A stretch of DNA of 9,397 nt from Betaproteobacteria bacterium (GTDB taxonomy: Bacteria > Pseudomonadota > Gammaproteobacteria > Tethybacterales > Tethybacteraceae), in NCBI GenBank assembly GCA_026710225.1, contig JAPORI010000057.1, positions 1 to 9,397 on the forward strand, in the 5' to 3' direction. This document shows positions 1-9,297 of the stretch, piece by piece. The notes under the pieces were generated by a model. The model was not told the origin of the DNA. It worked only from the letters and a program-made list of their open reading frames with translations, and made no database searches. Every line of letters begins with the position of its first letter. Position 1 is the stretch's first letter. The position numbers were made by a program, and so were the translations under genes.

Positions 1-268
1 AGAGTTGGGCGGCCAGGGTCTTGTTGTGCGCCAGCACCATCGTCGGGCGATTAAGACTGGCGATCACGTTGGCGGCGGTATAGGTCTTGCCCGATCCGGT
101 AACCCCCAGCAGGGTCAGTTCATTCTCGTTGGCGGCAAGTCCGGCGCACAGCGATTCGATTGCCGCCCCCTGATCGCCGGCCGGCTGATAGTCGGATACC
201 AGTTCGAATCTGCCGCTCGCCGCGTGCGGCAGCCGCCTGATTGGGGAAGTTTTGCCTGCCTTGGCCAC
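1..268 (-). CDS. uvrB: UvrABC excinuclease subunit B, N-terminal fragment
   Basis: This is the first 89 codons of UvrB, the helicase-like subunit of nucleotide excision repair that receives damaged DNA from UvrA and recruits UvrC. Reading leftward from a GTG at 268-266, the protein shows the family's N-terminal pattern: YQPAGDQ at residues 27-33, the Walker A P-loop GVTGSGKT at 55-62, and the highly conserved RPTMVLAHNKTLAAQL at 74-89. The rest lies beyond the left edge. The start is well fixed, because an in-frame TAG lies four codons upstream of the GTG (286-284 on this strand) and no ATG falls between. There is no Shine-Dalgarno sequence; a TAGAAT box ends 9 bases before the GTG, so the mRNA may be leaderless or nearly so. 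The gene is divergent from carA. No LexA-type SOS box was recognised upstream. Confidence 0.95.
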   Translation of the reverse strand, partial: MAKAGKTSPIRRLPHAASGRFELVSDYQPAGDQGAAIESLCAGLAANENELTLLGVTGSGKTYTAANVIASLNRPTMVLAHNKTLAAQL

Positions 269-277
269 CGGACCAAT

Positions 278-283
278 ATTCTA
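278..283 (-). promoter_or_regulatory. Candidate -10 box for uvrB
   Basis: TAGAAT on the minus strand matches the sigma70 -10 consensus at five of six positions and ends 9 bases before the uvrB GTG. If it is used, transcription would begin only a few bases before the start codon. No convincing -35 hexamer sits 16-18 bases upstream, so the call rests on the -10 box and its position alone. Confidence 0.35.
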
Positions 284-333
284 GACTCGCCGCCTGCCTT
301 AAAATTGCCGGCAAATGCAGACCGCGCCGCATA

Positions 334-362
334 TTGACGCCTTGGGGTTTAGCCGATAGAAG
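334..362 (+). promoter_or_regulatory. Candidate sigma70 promoter for the carA operon
   Basis: TTGACG at 334-339 (five of six matches to TTGACA) is followed by a 17-base spacer and TAGAAG at 357-362 (four of six matches to TATAAT). The predicted transcript would begin near 369-371, only about 6-8 bases before the GTG of carA at 377, leaving no room for a Shine-Dalgarno sequence or an attenuator. No arginine box was recognised. This is the best promoter-like sequence in the window, but it is inferred by eye. Confidence 0.5.
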
Positions 363-376
363 CCACCCAATCATCA

Positions 377-1481
377 GTGCTGGTATTGGCCAGCGGCGAA
401 GTCTTTGCCGGACGCGGCTTTGGCGCCACCCAGCCGGCCGTCGGAGAGGTGGTGTTCAACACCGCGCTGACCGGCTATCAGGAGATAGTTACCGACCCGT
501 CCTACCGCGGCCAGCTGGTGTGCATGACCTGCACCCACATCGGCAATGTCGGCGTCAACGATCTGGACTGTGAATCGGAAGCGCCGCAGGTATCCGGGCT
601 GATCGTGCGCGAATTGACCCGCACCACCAGTTCCTGGCGCGCCCAGGGAAATCTTGCCGATTTCCTGGCCGATGCCGGCGTTGCCGGCATTGAAGGCCTC
701 GACACCCGGGCGCTGACCCGCCGCTTGCGCTCCGGCGGCGCCGCCAACGGCTGCATAATCGCTGCCGCCGATGTCGAGCGCGGCTTGCAGATGGCCCGCG
801 ACTGTCCGCCGATGGCCGGCTGCAATCTGGCCGGACAGGCCGCCGCACTCGATGCCAGCGCCGCCGCAGCCGGAGAATGGAGCGCAGCAACCAACCAGTA
901 TGCAGCGCCGGAGCTTGCCGATGCTCCGACGGTGGCGGTCATCGACTGCGGCTGCAAGCGGGCGATTGCCCGCGAACTTGCCGGGCGCGGCCTCAAGCCG
1001 GTTGCACTGCCCTACGGCGCAACCGCGGCCGACCTTGCCGATCTGAATGCCGACGGCATCCTGCTTTCCAACGGTCCTGGCGATCCGCAGCCGCTGGCCG
1101 AGGCGATCGCGCTAATCAAGCAATTGCTGGAAGGAAACACGCCGCTGCTGGCGATTTGTCTTGGCCATCAGGCGCTGGCACTGGCCGCCGGCGGCGAGGC
1201 GGTAAAGATGAAATTCGGCCATCACGGCAGCAACCACCCGGTAATCGAGCACCAATCCGGCAAGGTGATGATCTCCAGCCAGAACCACGGCTTTGCCATC
1301 GACGCCAAAAGCATCCCGCAAGATTTCGAGATCAGCCACTCATCGCTGTTTGACGGAACTGTTCAGGGACTGCGCCACAAGAGCAAGCCGTTTGCAAGTT
1401 TTCAGGGGCACCCGGAAGCATCACCGGGTCCGCGGGAAATGCGCTTTGCCTTTGACCGCTTCGCCGCCAGCGTAACCAGTC

Positions 1482-1504
<23 letters not shown>
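377..1504 (+). CDS. carA: Carbamoyl-phosphate synthase small (glutaminase) subunit
   Basis: CarA hydrolyses glutamine and channels the ammonia to CarB, the first committed step for pyrimidines and arginine; it acts in the cytoplasm as a complex with CarB. The 375-residue product has the CarA-specific N-terminal domain (about 1-150, with GEVVFNTALTGYQEI and DPSYRGQ near residues 23-46, then HIGNVGVND) and a class I glutamine amidotransferase domain (about 185-365). The nucleophile is C261 in AICLGHQ. The His and Glu of the triad are H345 and E347 in FQGHPEASPGP, and SNGPGDP at 231-237 is the usual oxyanion-loop region. The start is taken as GTG 377: the frame is open back to a TAG at 350-352, but no ATG, GTG or TTG lies in between. 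The N-terminus is slightly short compared with E. coli CarA. The gene overlaps carB by 23 bases. Confidence 0.97.
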
Positions 1505-4694
<3,190 letters not shown>

Positions 4695-4703
4695 CAACCA
4701 ACC

Positions 4704-4707
4704 GGAG
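4704..4707 (+). promoter_or_regulatory. Ribosome binding site deciding the greA start
   Basis: GGAG lies 6 bases before the GTG at 4714, one of the few clear Shine-Dalgarno sequences in the window. It supports that GTG over the in-frame ATG at 4636, which lies inside carB and would add 26 residues not seen in GreA proteins. Confidence 0.7.
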
Positions 4708-4713
4708 CCTGAA

Positions 4714-5193
4714 GTGGAAAAACTGCTGCTCACCGAGCCGGGCCGAAAGCGCCTGACCGAAGAACTCGACTTGCTCAAGACAACCGAGCGCCCGGCGATC
4801 ATCAAGGCGATTGCCGAGGCCCGCGCCCACGGCGATCTGAAGGAAAACGCCGAATACCACTCGGCCAAGGAAAAGCAGGGTTTCATTGAAAGGCGGATCA
4901 AGGAACTTGAAGGAGTGCTCGCCCACGGCGAAGTGTTCGCCGCCGATGCCGACTCTGCCGGCGGCAAGGTGCTGTTCGGATGCCGGGTAACCATCAAGGA
5001 TGACGATGGCAACAAGCGCAACTTCCGGCTGGTGAGCAAGTACGAGACCGACACCGCCGCCGGCATGATCGCGATAACCTCGCCGCTGGGAAAGGCGTTG
5101 GTCGGCAAGAGCGTCGGTGACATCGCCGAAGTCAAGGCGCCAGCCGGCACCGTTGAATACGAGATAGTTGCAGTCGACTATCCAGCCTCCTAG
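4714..5193 (+). CDS. greA: Transcription elongation factor GreA
   Basis: GreA enters the secondary channel of RNA polymerase and stimulates cleavage of the nascent RNA in backtracked complexes, restarting stalled transcription. The 159-residue product matches the family length (E. coli 158). It has the N-terminal antiparallel coiled coil (about 1-75), whose tip carries the two acidic residues that bind the catalytic Mg2+: D41 and E44 in GDLKENAEY. The globular C-terminal FKBP-like domain follows (about 80-159, with TSPLGKALVGKSVGD and the end EYEIVAVDY). The start is the GTG behind a GGAG, 19 bases after the carB stop; reading from the upstream ATG 4636 would be an overextension into carB. 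The order carA-carB-greA is common in Proteobacteria. A 30-base gap leads to yggT. Confidence 0.97.
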   Translation: MEKLLLTEPGRKRLTEELDLLKTTERPAIIKAIAEARAHGDLKENAEYHSAKEKQGFIERRIKELEGVLAHGEVFAADADSAGGKVLFGCRVTIKDDDGNKRNFRLVSKYETDTAAGMIAITSPLGKALVGKSVGDIAEVKAPAGTVEYEIVAVDYPAS

Positions 5194-5223
5194 CGGCAGC
5201 GCTGACCGCCGCGCAAAAATCCG

Positions 5224-5787
5224 ATGCTCAAGTACCAGCTCTACACGCTTGACTTTTTCGCCAGCTTGCTCATCCTGGTGCTGGTGCTGCGCATGATCAT
5301 TAGGCTGGCCGGTGGCGCTCAGGCAATCATCACTCCGATCCTGTTGCTCACCGACTGGCTGGTGCGGCCGCTGGCGCGCATCTTCAGGCCCTGGCGCGGC
5401 CTGGAAACTGCCGCCTTGCCGGCAGCGTTGATCGTCGCCTTCGGCCAGATCATCATTGAGCTGCTGCTGCGCGGGATCACCTTTTGGAAGCAGCCGGGCA
5501 TAACCCTGCCGACAATCGGTGTCCGGGCGCTGTTGCAGGTTACGGAAATAATCTTGCAAACGGCAACGGTGGTGATCTTCATCGCGGTGCTGGCCAGTTG
5601 GCTGCGCCTGCAAGGGCCGCTGGTCGCGGCTGCAACCGGTCTGGCATTCTGGATGCTGGCACCGATCCGCCGCCTGATTAGACCAATAGGCGGAATCGAC
5701 TTCTCGCCGCTGATTGCAATGTTCCTGCTGCTGCTTGCCGGCCAGGCCTGCCGGGATGCGATCGCGCTGTTGCGCAACTTCCTGTGA
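5224..5787 (+). CDS. yggT: YggT family integral membrane protein with two repeats
   Basis: This is a 187-residue inner-membrane protein of the YggT family, whose biochemical role is not firmly established; links to osmotic or potassium stress and cell-shape functions have been suggested. Four hydrophobic segments are seen, at about residues 11-29, 62-83, 103-126 and 160-183. The family signature appears clearly in the second half at 147-166 (PIRRLIRPIGGIDFSPLIAM). A weaker copy occurs in the first half around 38-70 (PILLLTDWLVRPLARIF). The protein is thus the duplicated form usual in gamma- and betaproteobacteria. No signal peptide other than the first membrane segment is seen. ATG 5224 has no clear Shine-Dalgarno. 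The stop TGA overlaps the GTG of the aminopeptidase gene, suggesting coupling. Confidence 0.88.
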   Translation: MLKYQLYTLDFFASLLILVLVLRMIIRLAGGAQAIITPILLLTDWLVRPLARIFRPWRGLETAALPAALIVAFGQIIIELLLRGITFWKQPGITLPTIGVRALLQVTEIILQTATVVIFIAVLASWLRLQGPLVAAATGLAFWMLAPIRRLIRPIGGIDFSPLIAMFLLLLAGQACRDAIALLRNFL

Positions 5788-7244
5788 ACGAATCTCTCTT
5801 CCCCGGACTGCCGCCGGAAATCGACGCTCAGGTGCGGGAACGCAACCTGACCGGCAACTCCTATGCAAAATTCGCCTGCGTGCTGCAAGTAGGCAGCGGC
5901 GGTGCGCCGTTTGCAGCCGCCTTTGCCAGCCGGCGCCGGGTTGCCGGACTCACTGCAAACGATGCCAGCGTGATAACCCTGGCCGGCGGCAGCGCGGCGG
6001 TAAATGTCAGGCAATTGCCGGATACGACCTTTGCCGTGCACGAGAGGATTCGCAACGCTCTAACCAAGGTCGGCTGGCAACCGGGGATGCAACTGGCAGT
6101 TGATCTGCGTCCGGATTGCGGATCGGCGCGCGAAAAGGCCGAAATCGCCTACTGCGCGCTGAGTGCAGCGGCCAGTTTGCCGCGCATTGGCAAAGACAAG
6201 TCCAATCGCCGCCAAATACCAGTGCGCATCTGCGGGTTGCGCGATGGATCACTAACCGACATCATCCGCGCCCGCGCTCGCGCCAATCATCTTGCTCGCT
6301 GGCTGGCCGCCCTGCCCGGAAACCTGCTCACTCCGGCCCGATTGATCGAGTTGGCGACAAGCGCCGGCCAACAGCACGGTCTGGAAAGCAAGCTGCTGTC
6401 GATCGCCGATCTGATCAAGATTGGTGCCGGCGCATTCACTGCGGTAACCGGCCGCGAAGGAAGCGGCGGACTGCTGCGCCTGACCTGGCAGCCAGCGCGC
6501 AAAAGACCGCTGGCCAAAATCGCCTTGGTCGGCAAGGGAGTAACCTTCGATACCGGCGGCGTAAACGTCAAGCCACACCGGCACATGCTCACCATGCACG
6601 CCGACATGGCCGGTGCCGCTGCCTGTCTGGCGGCAACCTGCGCGGCAGCACGCTTGAATCTGCCGCTGCACATCGACTGCTGGCTGGCGGTTGCCGACAA
6701 CCGTATCTTCCGCCATGCTTACGCACCAGCAGATGTGGTGCAGGCCGCCGACAAGACCACGATCGAAATCGTCCACTCGGATGCAGAGGGAAGAATGCTG
6801 CTGGCTGATGCACTTTGCCTGGCCTCCCGGCGCCGGCCGGGCACCATCGTCTCGATGGCGACGCTTACCGGCTCGATGGTCAGCGCGCTGGGAACCAGAA
6901 TGAGCGGAGTGCTGGCCAACAATGAGCGTGTGCTTGCATCAGCGCTTGCCGCCGGCAACAATTGCGGCGAACGACTGGTTGCCTTCCCGATTGCCCAGGA
7001 CTATGAAGCAGCACTCGAATCGAAGATAGCCGACATTCGTCAGTGTCCGGTATCCGGAGACGCCGATCACATCGCGGCCGCATTACTGCTCAAGCGCTTC
7101 GTCGGCAAGCGCAACTGGCTGCATGTTGATCTGGCCGCCAGTCATCATCAAGGCGGCCTGGGTGCAATAGCCGACAGCCACACCGGGTTTGGCGCATCCT
7201 GGGCGGTGCAGTGGCTGGCCGATCTGGCCAAGGCGGCCCGGTGA
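5784..7244 (+). CDS. M17 leucyl aminopeptidase family protein
   Basis: This is a cytosolic dizinc/manganese aminopeptidase that removes N-terminal residues from peptides. The 486-residue protein has a divergent N-terminal domain (about 1-160) and a well-conserved M17 catalytic domain (about 165-486). The metal ligands and catalytic residues known from E. coli PepA can all be placed: K251 and D256 in GKGVTFDTGG, K263 in NVKP, D274 in HADMAGAA, and D333, E335 and R337 in HSDAEGR. The usual family form of that last motif is NTDAEGR, so two flanking residues differ. MATLTGSMVSALG (358-370) is the next conserved helix region. The start is GTG 5784, overlapping the yggT stop as GTGA; the stop in turn overlaps the aroD GTG. 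It is close to PepA in architecture but divergent at the N-terminus, so the exact PepA or other paralogue name, and any DNA-binding role as in E. coli PepA, is left open. Confidence 0.9.
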   Translation: MNESLFPGLPPEIDAQVRERNLTGNSYAKFACVLQVGSGGAPFAAAFASRRRVAGLTANDASVITLAGGSAAVNVRQLPDTTFAVHERIRNALTKVGWQPGMQLAVDLRPDCGSAREKAEIAYCALSAAASLPRIGKDKSNRRQIPVRICGLRDGSLTDIIRARARANHLARWLAALPGNLLTPARLIELATSAGQQHGLESKLLSIADLIKIGAGAFTAVTGREGSGGLLRLTWQPARKRPLAKIALVGKGVTFDTGGVNVKPHRHMLTMHADMAGAAACLAATCAAARLNLPLHIDCWLAVADNRIFRHAYAPADVVQAADKTTIEIVHSDAEGRMLLADALCLASRRRPGTIVSMATLTGSMVSALGTRMSGVLANNERVLASALAAGNNCGERLVAFPIAQDYEAALESKIADIRQCPVSGDADHIAAALLLKRFVGKRNWLHVDLAASHHQGGLGAIADSHTGFGASWAVQWLADLAKAAR

Positions 7245-7942
7245 GGCTGCCGGCGCCACACCGCGCCAACGGGGCCGGCAACATCGCCGTGCCCTTCACC
7301 GAAAGTATCGCAGCCGGGGAACTGGCAACTCTTACCGAACAGGGCGCCGACATCTTCGAGCTGCGTCTCGATCTGATTGCATCTGCAACTCCCCAACAAG
7401 CAGGAAAAATCGCCAGCGCTTTTGCCGGCTTTCCCTTGATCGCAACCGCCCGCAGCATTGCAGAAGGCGGCCGGGATTGTGCCGGACAAGAGCGCGTCGG
7501 CCTGCTGGCTGCCGCGGCCGAACACGCTTGGGCAATCGACATCGAACTGGCCAGCCGCGATCTGCATGAGGCGGTTGCCAAACTGGCAGCCAAACACAAC
7601 TGCGATCTGATTGTCTCGTCGCATCACTTTGACGCCACCCCCGATCCGGAAAAGCTAACCCAGCTTGCGCAAAATGCCTTTGCAATCGGTGCCGATGTTT
7701 TCAAGATTGCCTGCCAAGTTGCCAGCCAAGCAGATGTCAACAATCTGGCCGACCTGATCGCCGCCGGCGGCAAAGACAGCCAAAGAATCGCGGCAATGGG
7801 CATGGGGGACTCGGAACTTGCCCGCCAGTCGCGGGTGCAGTTGGCAAAGGCCGGATCGTTGTTCGTTTTTGCAAGTGCAAGGAATGCAACCGCCGCCGGC
7901 CAGCCCAGCCTGCAATGGCTAGCCCGGCAGTTGGCCAACTAG
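7241..7942 (+). CDS. aroD: 3-dehydroquinate dehydratase, type I
   Basis: This enzyme converts 3-dehydroquinate to 3-dehydroshikimate, the third step of the shikimate pathway to aromatic amino acids. The 233-residue protein is a single TIM-barrel domain of the Schiff-base (type I) class. The residues expected from the family are seen: E40 and R42 in FELRLD, R71 in TARSIAEGG, catalytic H128 in VSSHHFDATP, the Schiff-base lysine K155 in ADVFKIA, R198 in QSR, and a C-terminal AAGQ (218-221) where most members have APGQ. It is slightly shorter than the roughly 250 residues of enteric AroD. The start is the GTG overlapping the aminopeptidase stop as GTGA. An earlier in-frame GTG at 7211 would extend further into the upstream gene, and the next one, at residue 17, lies inside the first barrel strand. 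It is the last gene of the tightly packed cluster. Confidence 0.88.
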   Translation: MRLPAPHRANGAGNIAVPFTESIAAGELATLTEQGADIFELRLDLIASATPQQAGKIASAFAGFPLIATARSIAEGGRDCAGQERVGLLAAAAEHAWAIDIELASRDLHEAVAKLAAKHNCDLIVSSHHFDATPDPEKLTQLAQNAFAIGADVFKIACQVASQADVNNLADLIAAGGKDSQRIAAMGMGDSELARQSRVQLAKAGSLFVFASARNATAAGQPSLQWLARQLAN

Positions 7943-7989
7943 CAAAATTGCTAACACAGATGAAAACACACCCAGAAACCAGGGCTGTC

Positions 7990-7995
7990 TAGAAT
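7990..7995 (+). promoter_or_regulatory. Candidate -10 box ahead of the 23-codon ORF and gshB
   Basis: TAGAAT, in the context TCTAGAAT that also occurs in front of uvrB, lies in the 100-base AT-richer gap (42 G or C of the bases 7941-8040) after aroD. A transcript from here would begin near 8002 and leave a leader of about 40 bases before the ATG at 8043. No good -35 hexamer is visible at the right distance, so gshB could instead be read from the upstream operon. Confidence 0.3.
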
Positions 7996-8042
7996 CTTGT
8001 CTGCAAGAACCAATTTGCCCTTTTCCCAAGACGAATTACAGC

Positions 8043-8114
8043 ATGAGCAATAAACATTCCGACCTTCGGTCCGAGTTCATCAAGCAGCCGGTGGTGCGCC
8101 CTGAACCAGCATGA
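8043..8114 (+). CDS. Possible 23-codon ORF coupled to gshB
   Basis: An ATG at 8043 opens 23 codons (beginning MSNKHSDLRSEF, ending RPEPA) that stop with a TGA overlapping the gshB start as ATGA. I recognise no family. The peptide is hydrophilic, with no cysteine, no membrane segment and no run of one amino acid, so it does not look like an attenuation leader sensing an amino acid. Its codons fit the GC-rich local usage (CGG, CAG, CCG, GTG, CGC). There is only a weak purine stretch (AAGACGA, 8028-8034) before its ATG, and gshB itself has no Shine-Dalgarno sequence. The arrangement suggests that ribosomes finishing this ORF restart on gshB. It may be a real small protein, a translation-coupling leader, or chance. 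Confidence 0.4.
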   Translation: MSNKHSDLRSEFIKQPVVRPEPA

Positions 8115-9064
8115 AAAAGATCGGATTTCTAATCGACCCTCCCGAGCGTCTCGATCCGGCCAAGGATTCTTCGATCGAGCTGATGCGCTCGGCAGCGGCG
8201 GCCGGCAACCAAGTAATCATGTTCACGGTCGCCGGAATGCGAGCCGATAATTCGGGCCTGCACATTGCCGGCAGCCGGATACCGATGCGCACCGCAGCCA
8301 AACCCTGGCACGCCGGAGCCGAAGACTGGACCGGCACTAGCCACGAACTGGATGTGATCATGCTCAGGCTCGAGCCGCCGATTAACGAGCGATTTCGGAT
8401 TGCCGCCGCCCTGCTTGAAATTGCCGCCAGGACTGGCACTCCAGTGATAAACGATCCGGCCGCGGTGCTAATCGGGGAGGAAAAAATTGCCGCCTTGCTC
8501 TATCCGCAACTGGTGCCCGATACGCTGATATCAACCAATGCACAGGAATTAATCGAATTCGCCGAACAGTTGCCGGATGGCTGCGTGGTCAAGAAACTCG
8601 GCGGCATGGGCGGCCAGGGAGTATTCGCATTTGCCGCCGGCGATTCAAACCTGCCGGCAGCAGTCTTGCAGATTCTGGCAACCGGCGCGGCAGCGCTGGT
8701 GCAGCGCCGGCTACCGGATTTGGCCAGCGGCGATCGCAGGGTGTTTGTCATCGACGGCCAACCGGCCGAAGTCATGCTCAACCGGCTGCCGGAAGCCGGC
8801 TCCCATCTTGCCAACATGGCCGCCGGCGGCCGAGCCGAAGCGATGCCGATTGGCAAGCGGGAACATGAAATAGCCCAAGCGCTCGGCGATGATTTGAAAA
8901 AAGCCGGGGTGCTGTTTGCCGGTCTGGATGTAATCGACGGACATCTTACCGAAATCAACATCTCCTGCCCGACCGGACTGGTGCAAGTCAGGCAGCAACT
9001 CAATGTCGATCTGGCGGCGACTATTGTTGAAAAGTCGCTGGCTGCGGCTGGCTGCGCTCTGTAA
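8111..9064 (+). CDS. gshB: Glutathione synthetase
   Basis: GshB ligates glycine to gamma-glutamylcysteine with ATP, the second step of glutathione synthesis, in the cytoplasm. The 317-residue product matches the E. coli length class (about 315) and aligns along its whole length. The N-terminal domain includes LRLEPPINERF (85-95), where E. coli-type enzymes have a RKDPPFD motif. An ATP-grasp domain follows, with VVKKLGGMGGQGVF (159-172) as the nucleotide loop, LVQRRLPDLASGDRRVFVIDG (196-216), NMAAGGRAEAMP (235-246) and GLDVIDGHLTEINISCPTG (271-289), including metal ligands E281 and N283. The start ATG is the one that overlaps the upstream short ORF; the protein begins MKKIGFLIDP, as expected for the family. 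No gshA is seen next to it. A nested inverted repeat follows the stop. Confidence 0.95.
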   Translation: MKKIGFLIDPPERLDPAKDSSIELMRSAAAAGNQVIMFTVAGMRADNSGLHIAGSRIPMRTAAKPWHAGAEDWTGTSHELDVIMLRLEPPINERFRIAAALLEIAARTGTPVINDPAAVLIGEEKIAALLYPQLVPDTLISTNAQELIEFAEQLPDGCVVKKLGGMGGQGVFAFAAGDSNLPAAVLQILATGAAALVQRRLPDLASGDRRVFVIDGQPAEVMLNRLPEAGSHLANMAAGGRAEAMPIGKREHEIAQALGDDLKKAGVLFAGLDVIDGHLTEINISCPTGLVQVRQQLNVDLAATIVEKSLAAAGCAL

Positions 9065-9297
9065 TGCACCCCTGAAACCCCTCTGTGAGAGGAAAACAGG
9101 GCATTAACAGCCTTCAAAGTCATGTCGATGAATGTGATTTTGCTGCTGATCACCGATTTTTCAGGCTGGATATAGCCTCATCATCGACCAAGAAGCCCTG
9201 GTTTTGTTGGATCGGCTGCACCTAAGTTAATATCCACCATAATTCGATTCTGACTTTCACCTCTTTTAGGATTTAATTCTCTCCGGATTTCGGGAAG
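9065..9297 (+). other. Non-coding, AT-richer spacer
   Basis: I recognise no gene in these 233 bases on either strand. By hand count 77 of the 180 bases 9121-9300 are G or C, about 43 percent, clearly below the coding DNA to the left (for example 39 of 60 at 8821-8880) but similar to the aroD-gshB gap. A 17-codon ATG frame at 9122-9175 has no Shine-Dalgarno sequence and no recognisable relative. A weak promoter-like pair occurs: TTGTTG at 9204-9209, 17 bases, then TTAATA at 9227-9232. Confidence 0.6.
9070..9101 (+). other. Nested inverted repeat just after gshB
   Basis: CCCTG (9070-9074) pairs with CAGGG (9097-9101), and inside it CCTCT (9080-9084) pairs with AGAGG (9088-9092) around a GTG loop. 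The element begins 5 bases after the gshB stop. It lacks a T-run on its right, so it is not a standard intrinsic terminator; it may cap or stabilise the mRNA 3' end, or help a Rho-dependent end. The fold was judged by eye. Confidence 0.4.

Noticed and set aside
305..314. Perfect palindrome TTGCCGGCAA between uvrB and carA, considered as an operator.
   Set aside because: TTGCCGG and GCCGGC strings are frequent within the coding regions of this window, so one copy in a spacer is not notable.
7940..8008. Inverted repeats TAGCAA-AA-TTGCTA (7940-7953) and TCTTG-TCTG-CAAGA (7995-8008) after aroD, considered as terminators.
   Set aside because: Both stems are short and AT-rich and neither is followed directly by a T-run.
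9122..9175. A 17-codon ATG frame in the spacer after gshB.
   Set aside because: It has no Shine-Dalgarno sequence, no coupling to a neighbour and no recognisable relative; frames this short are expected by chance.
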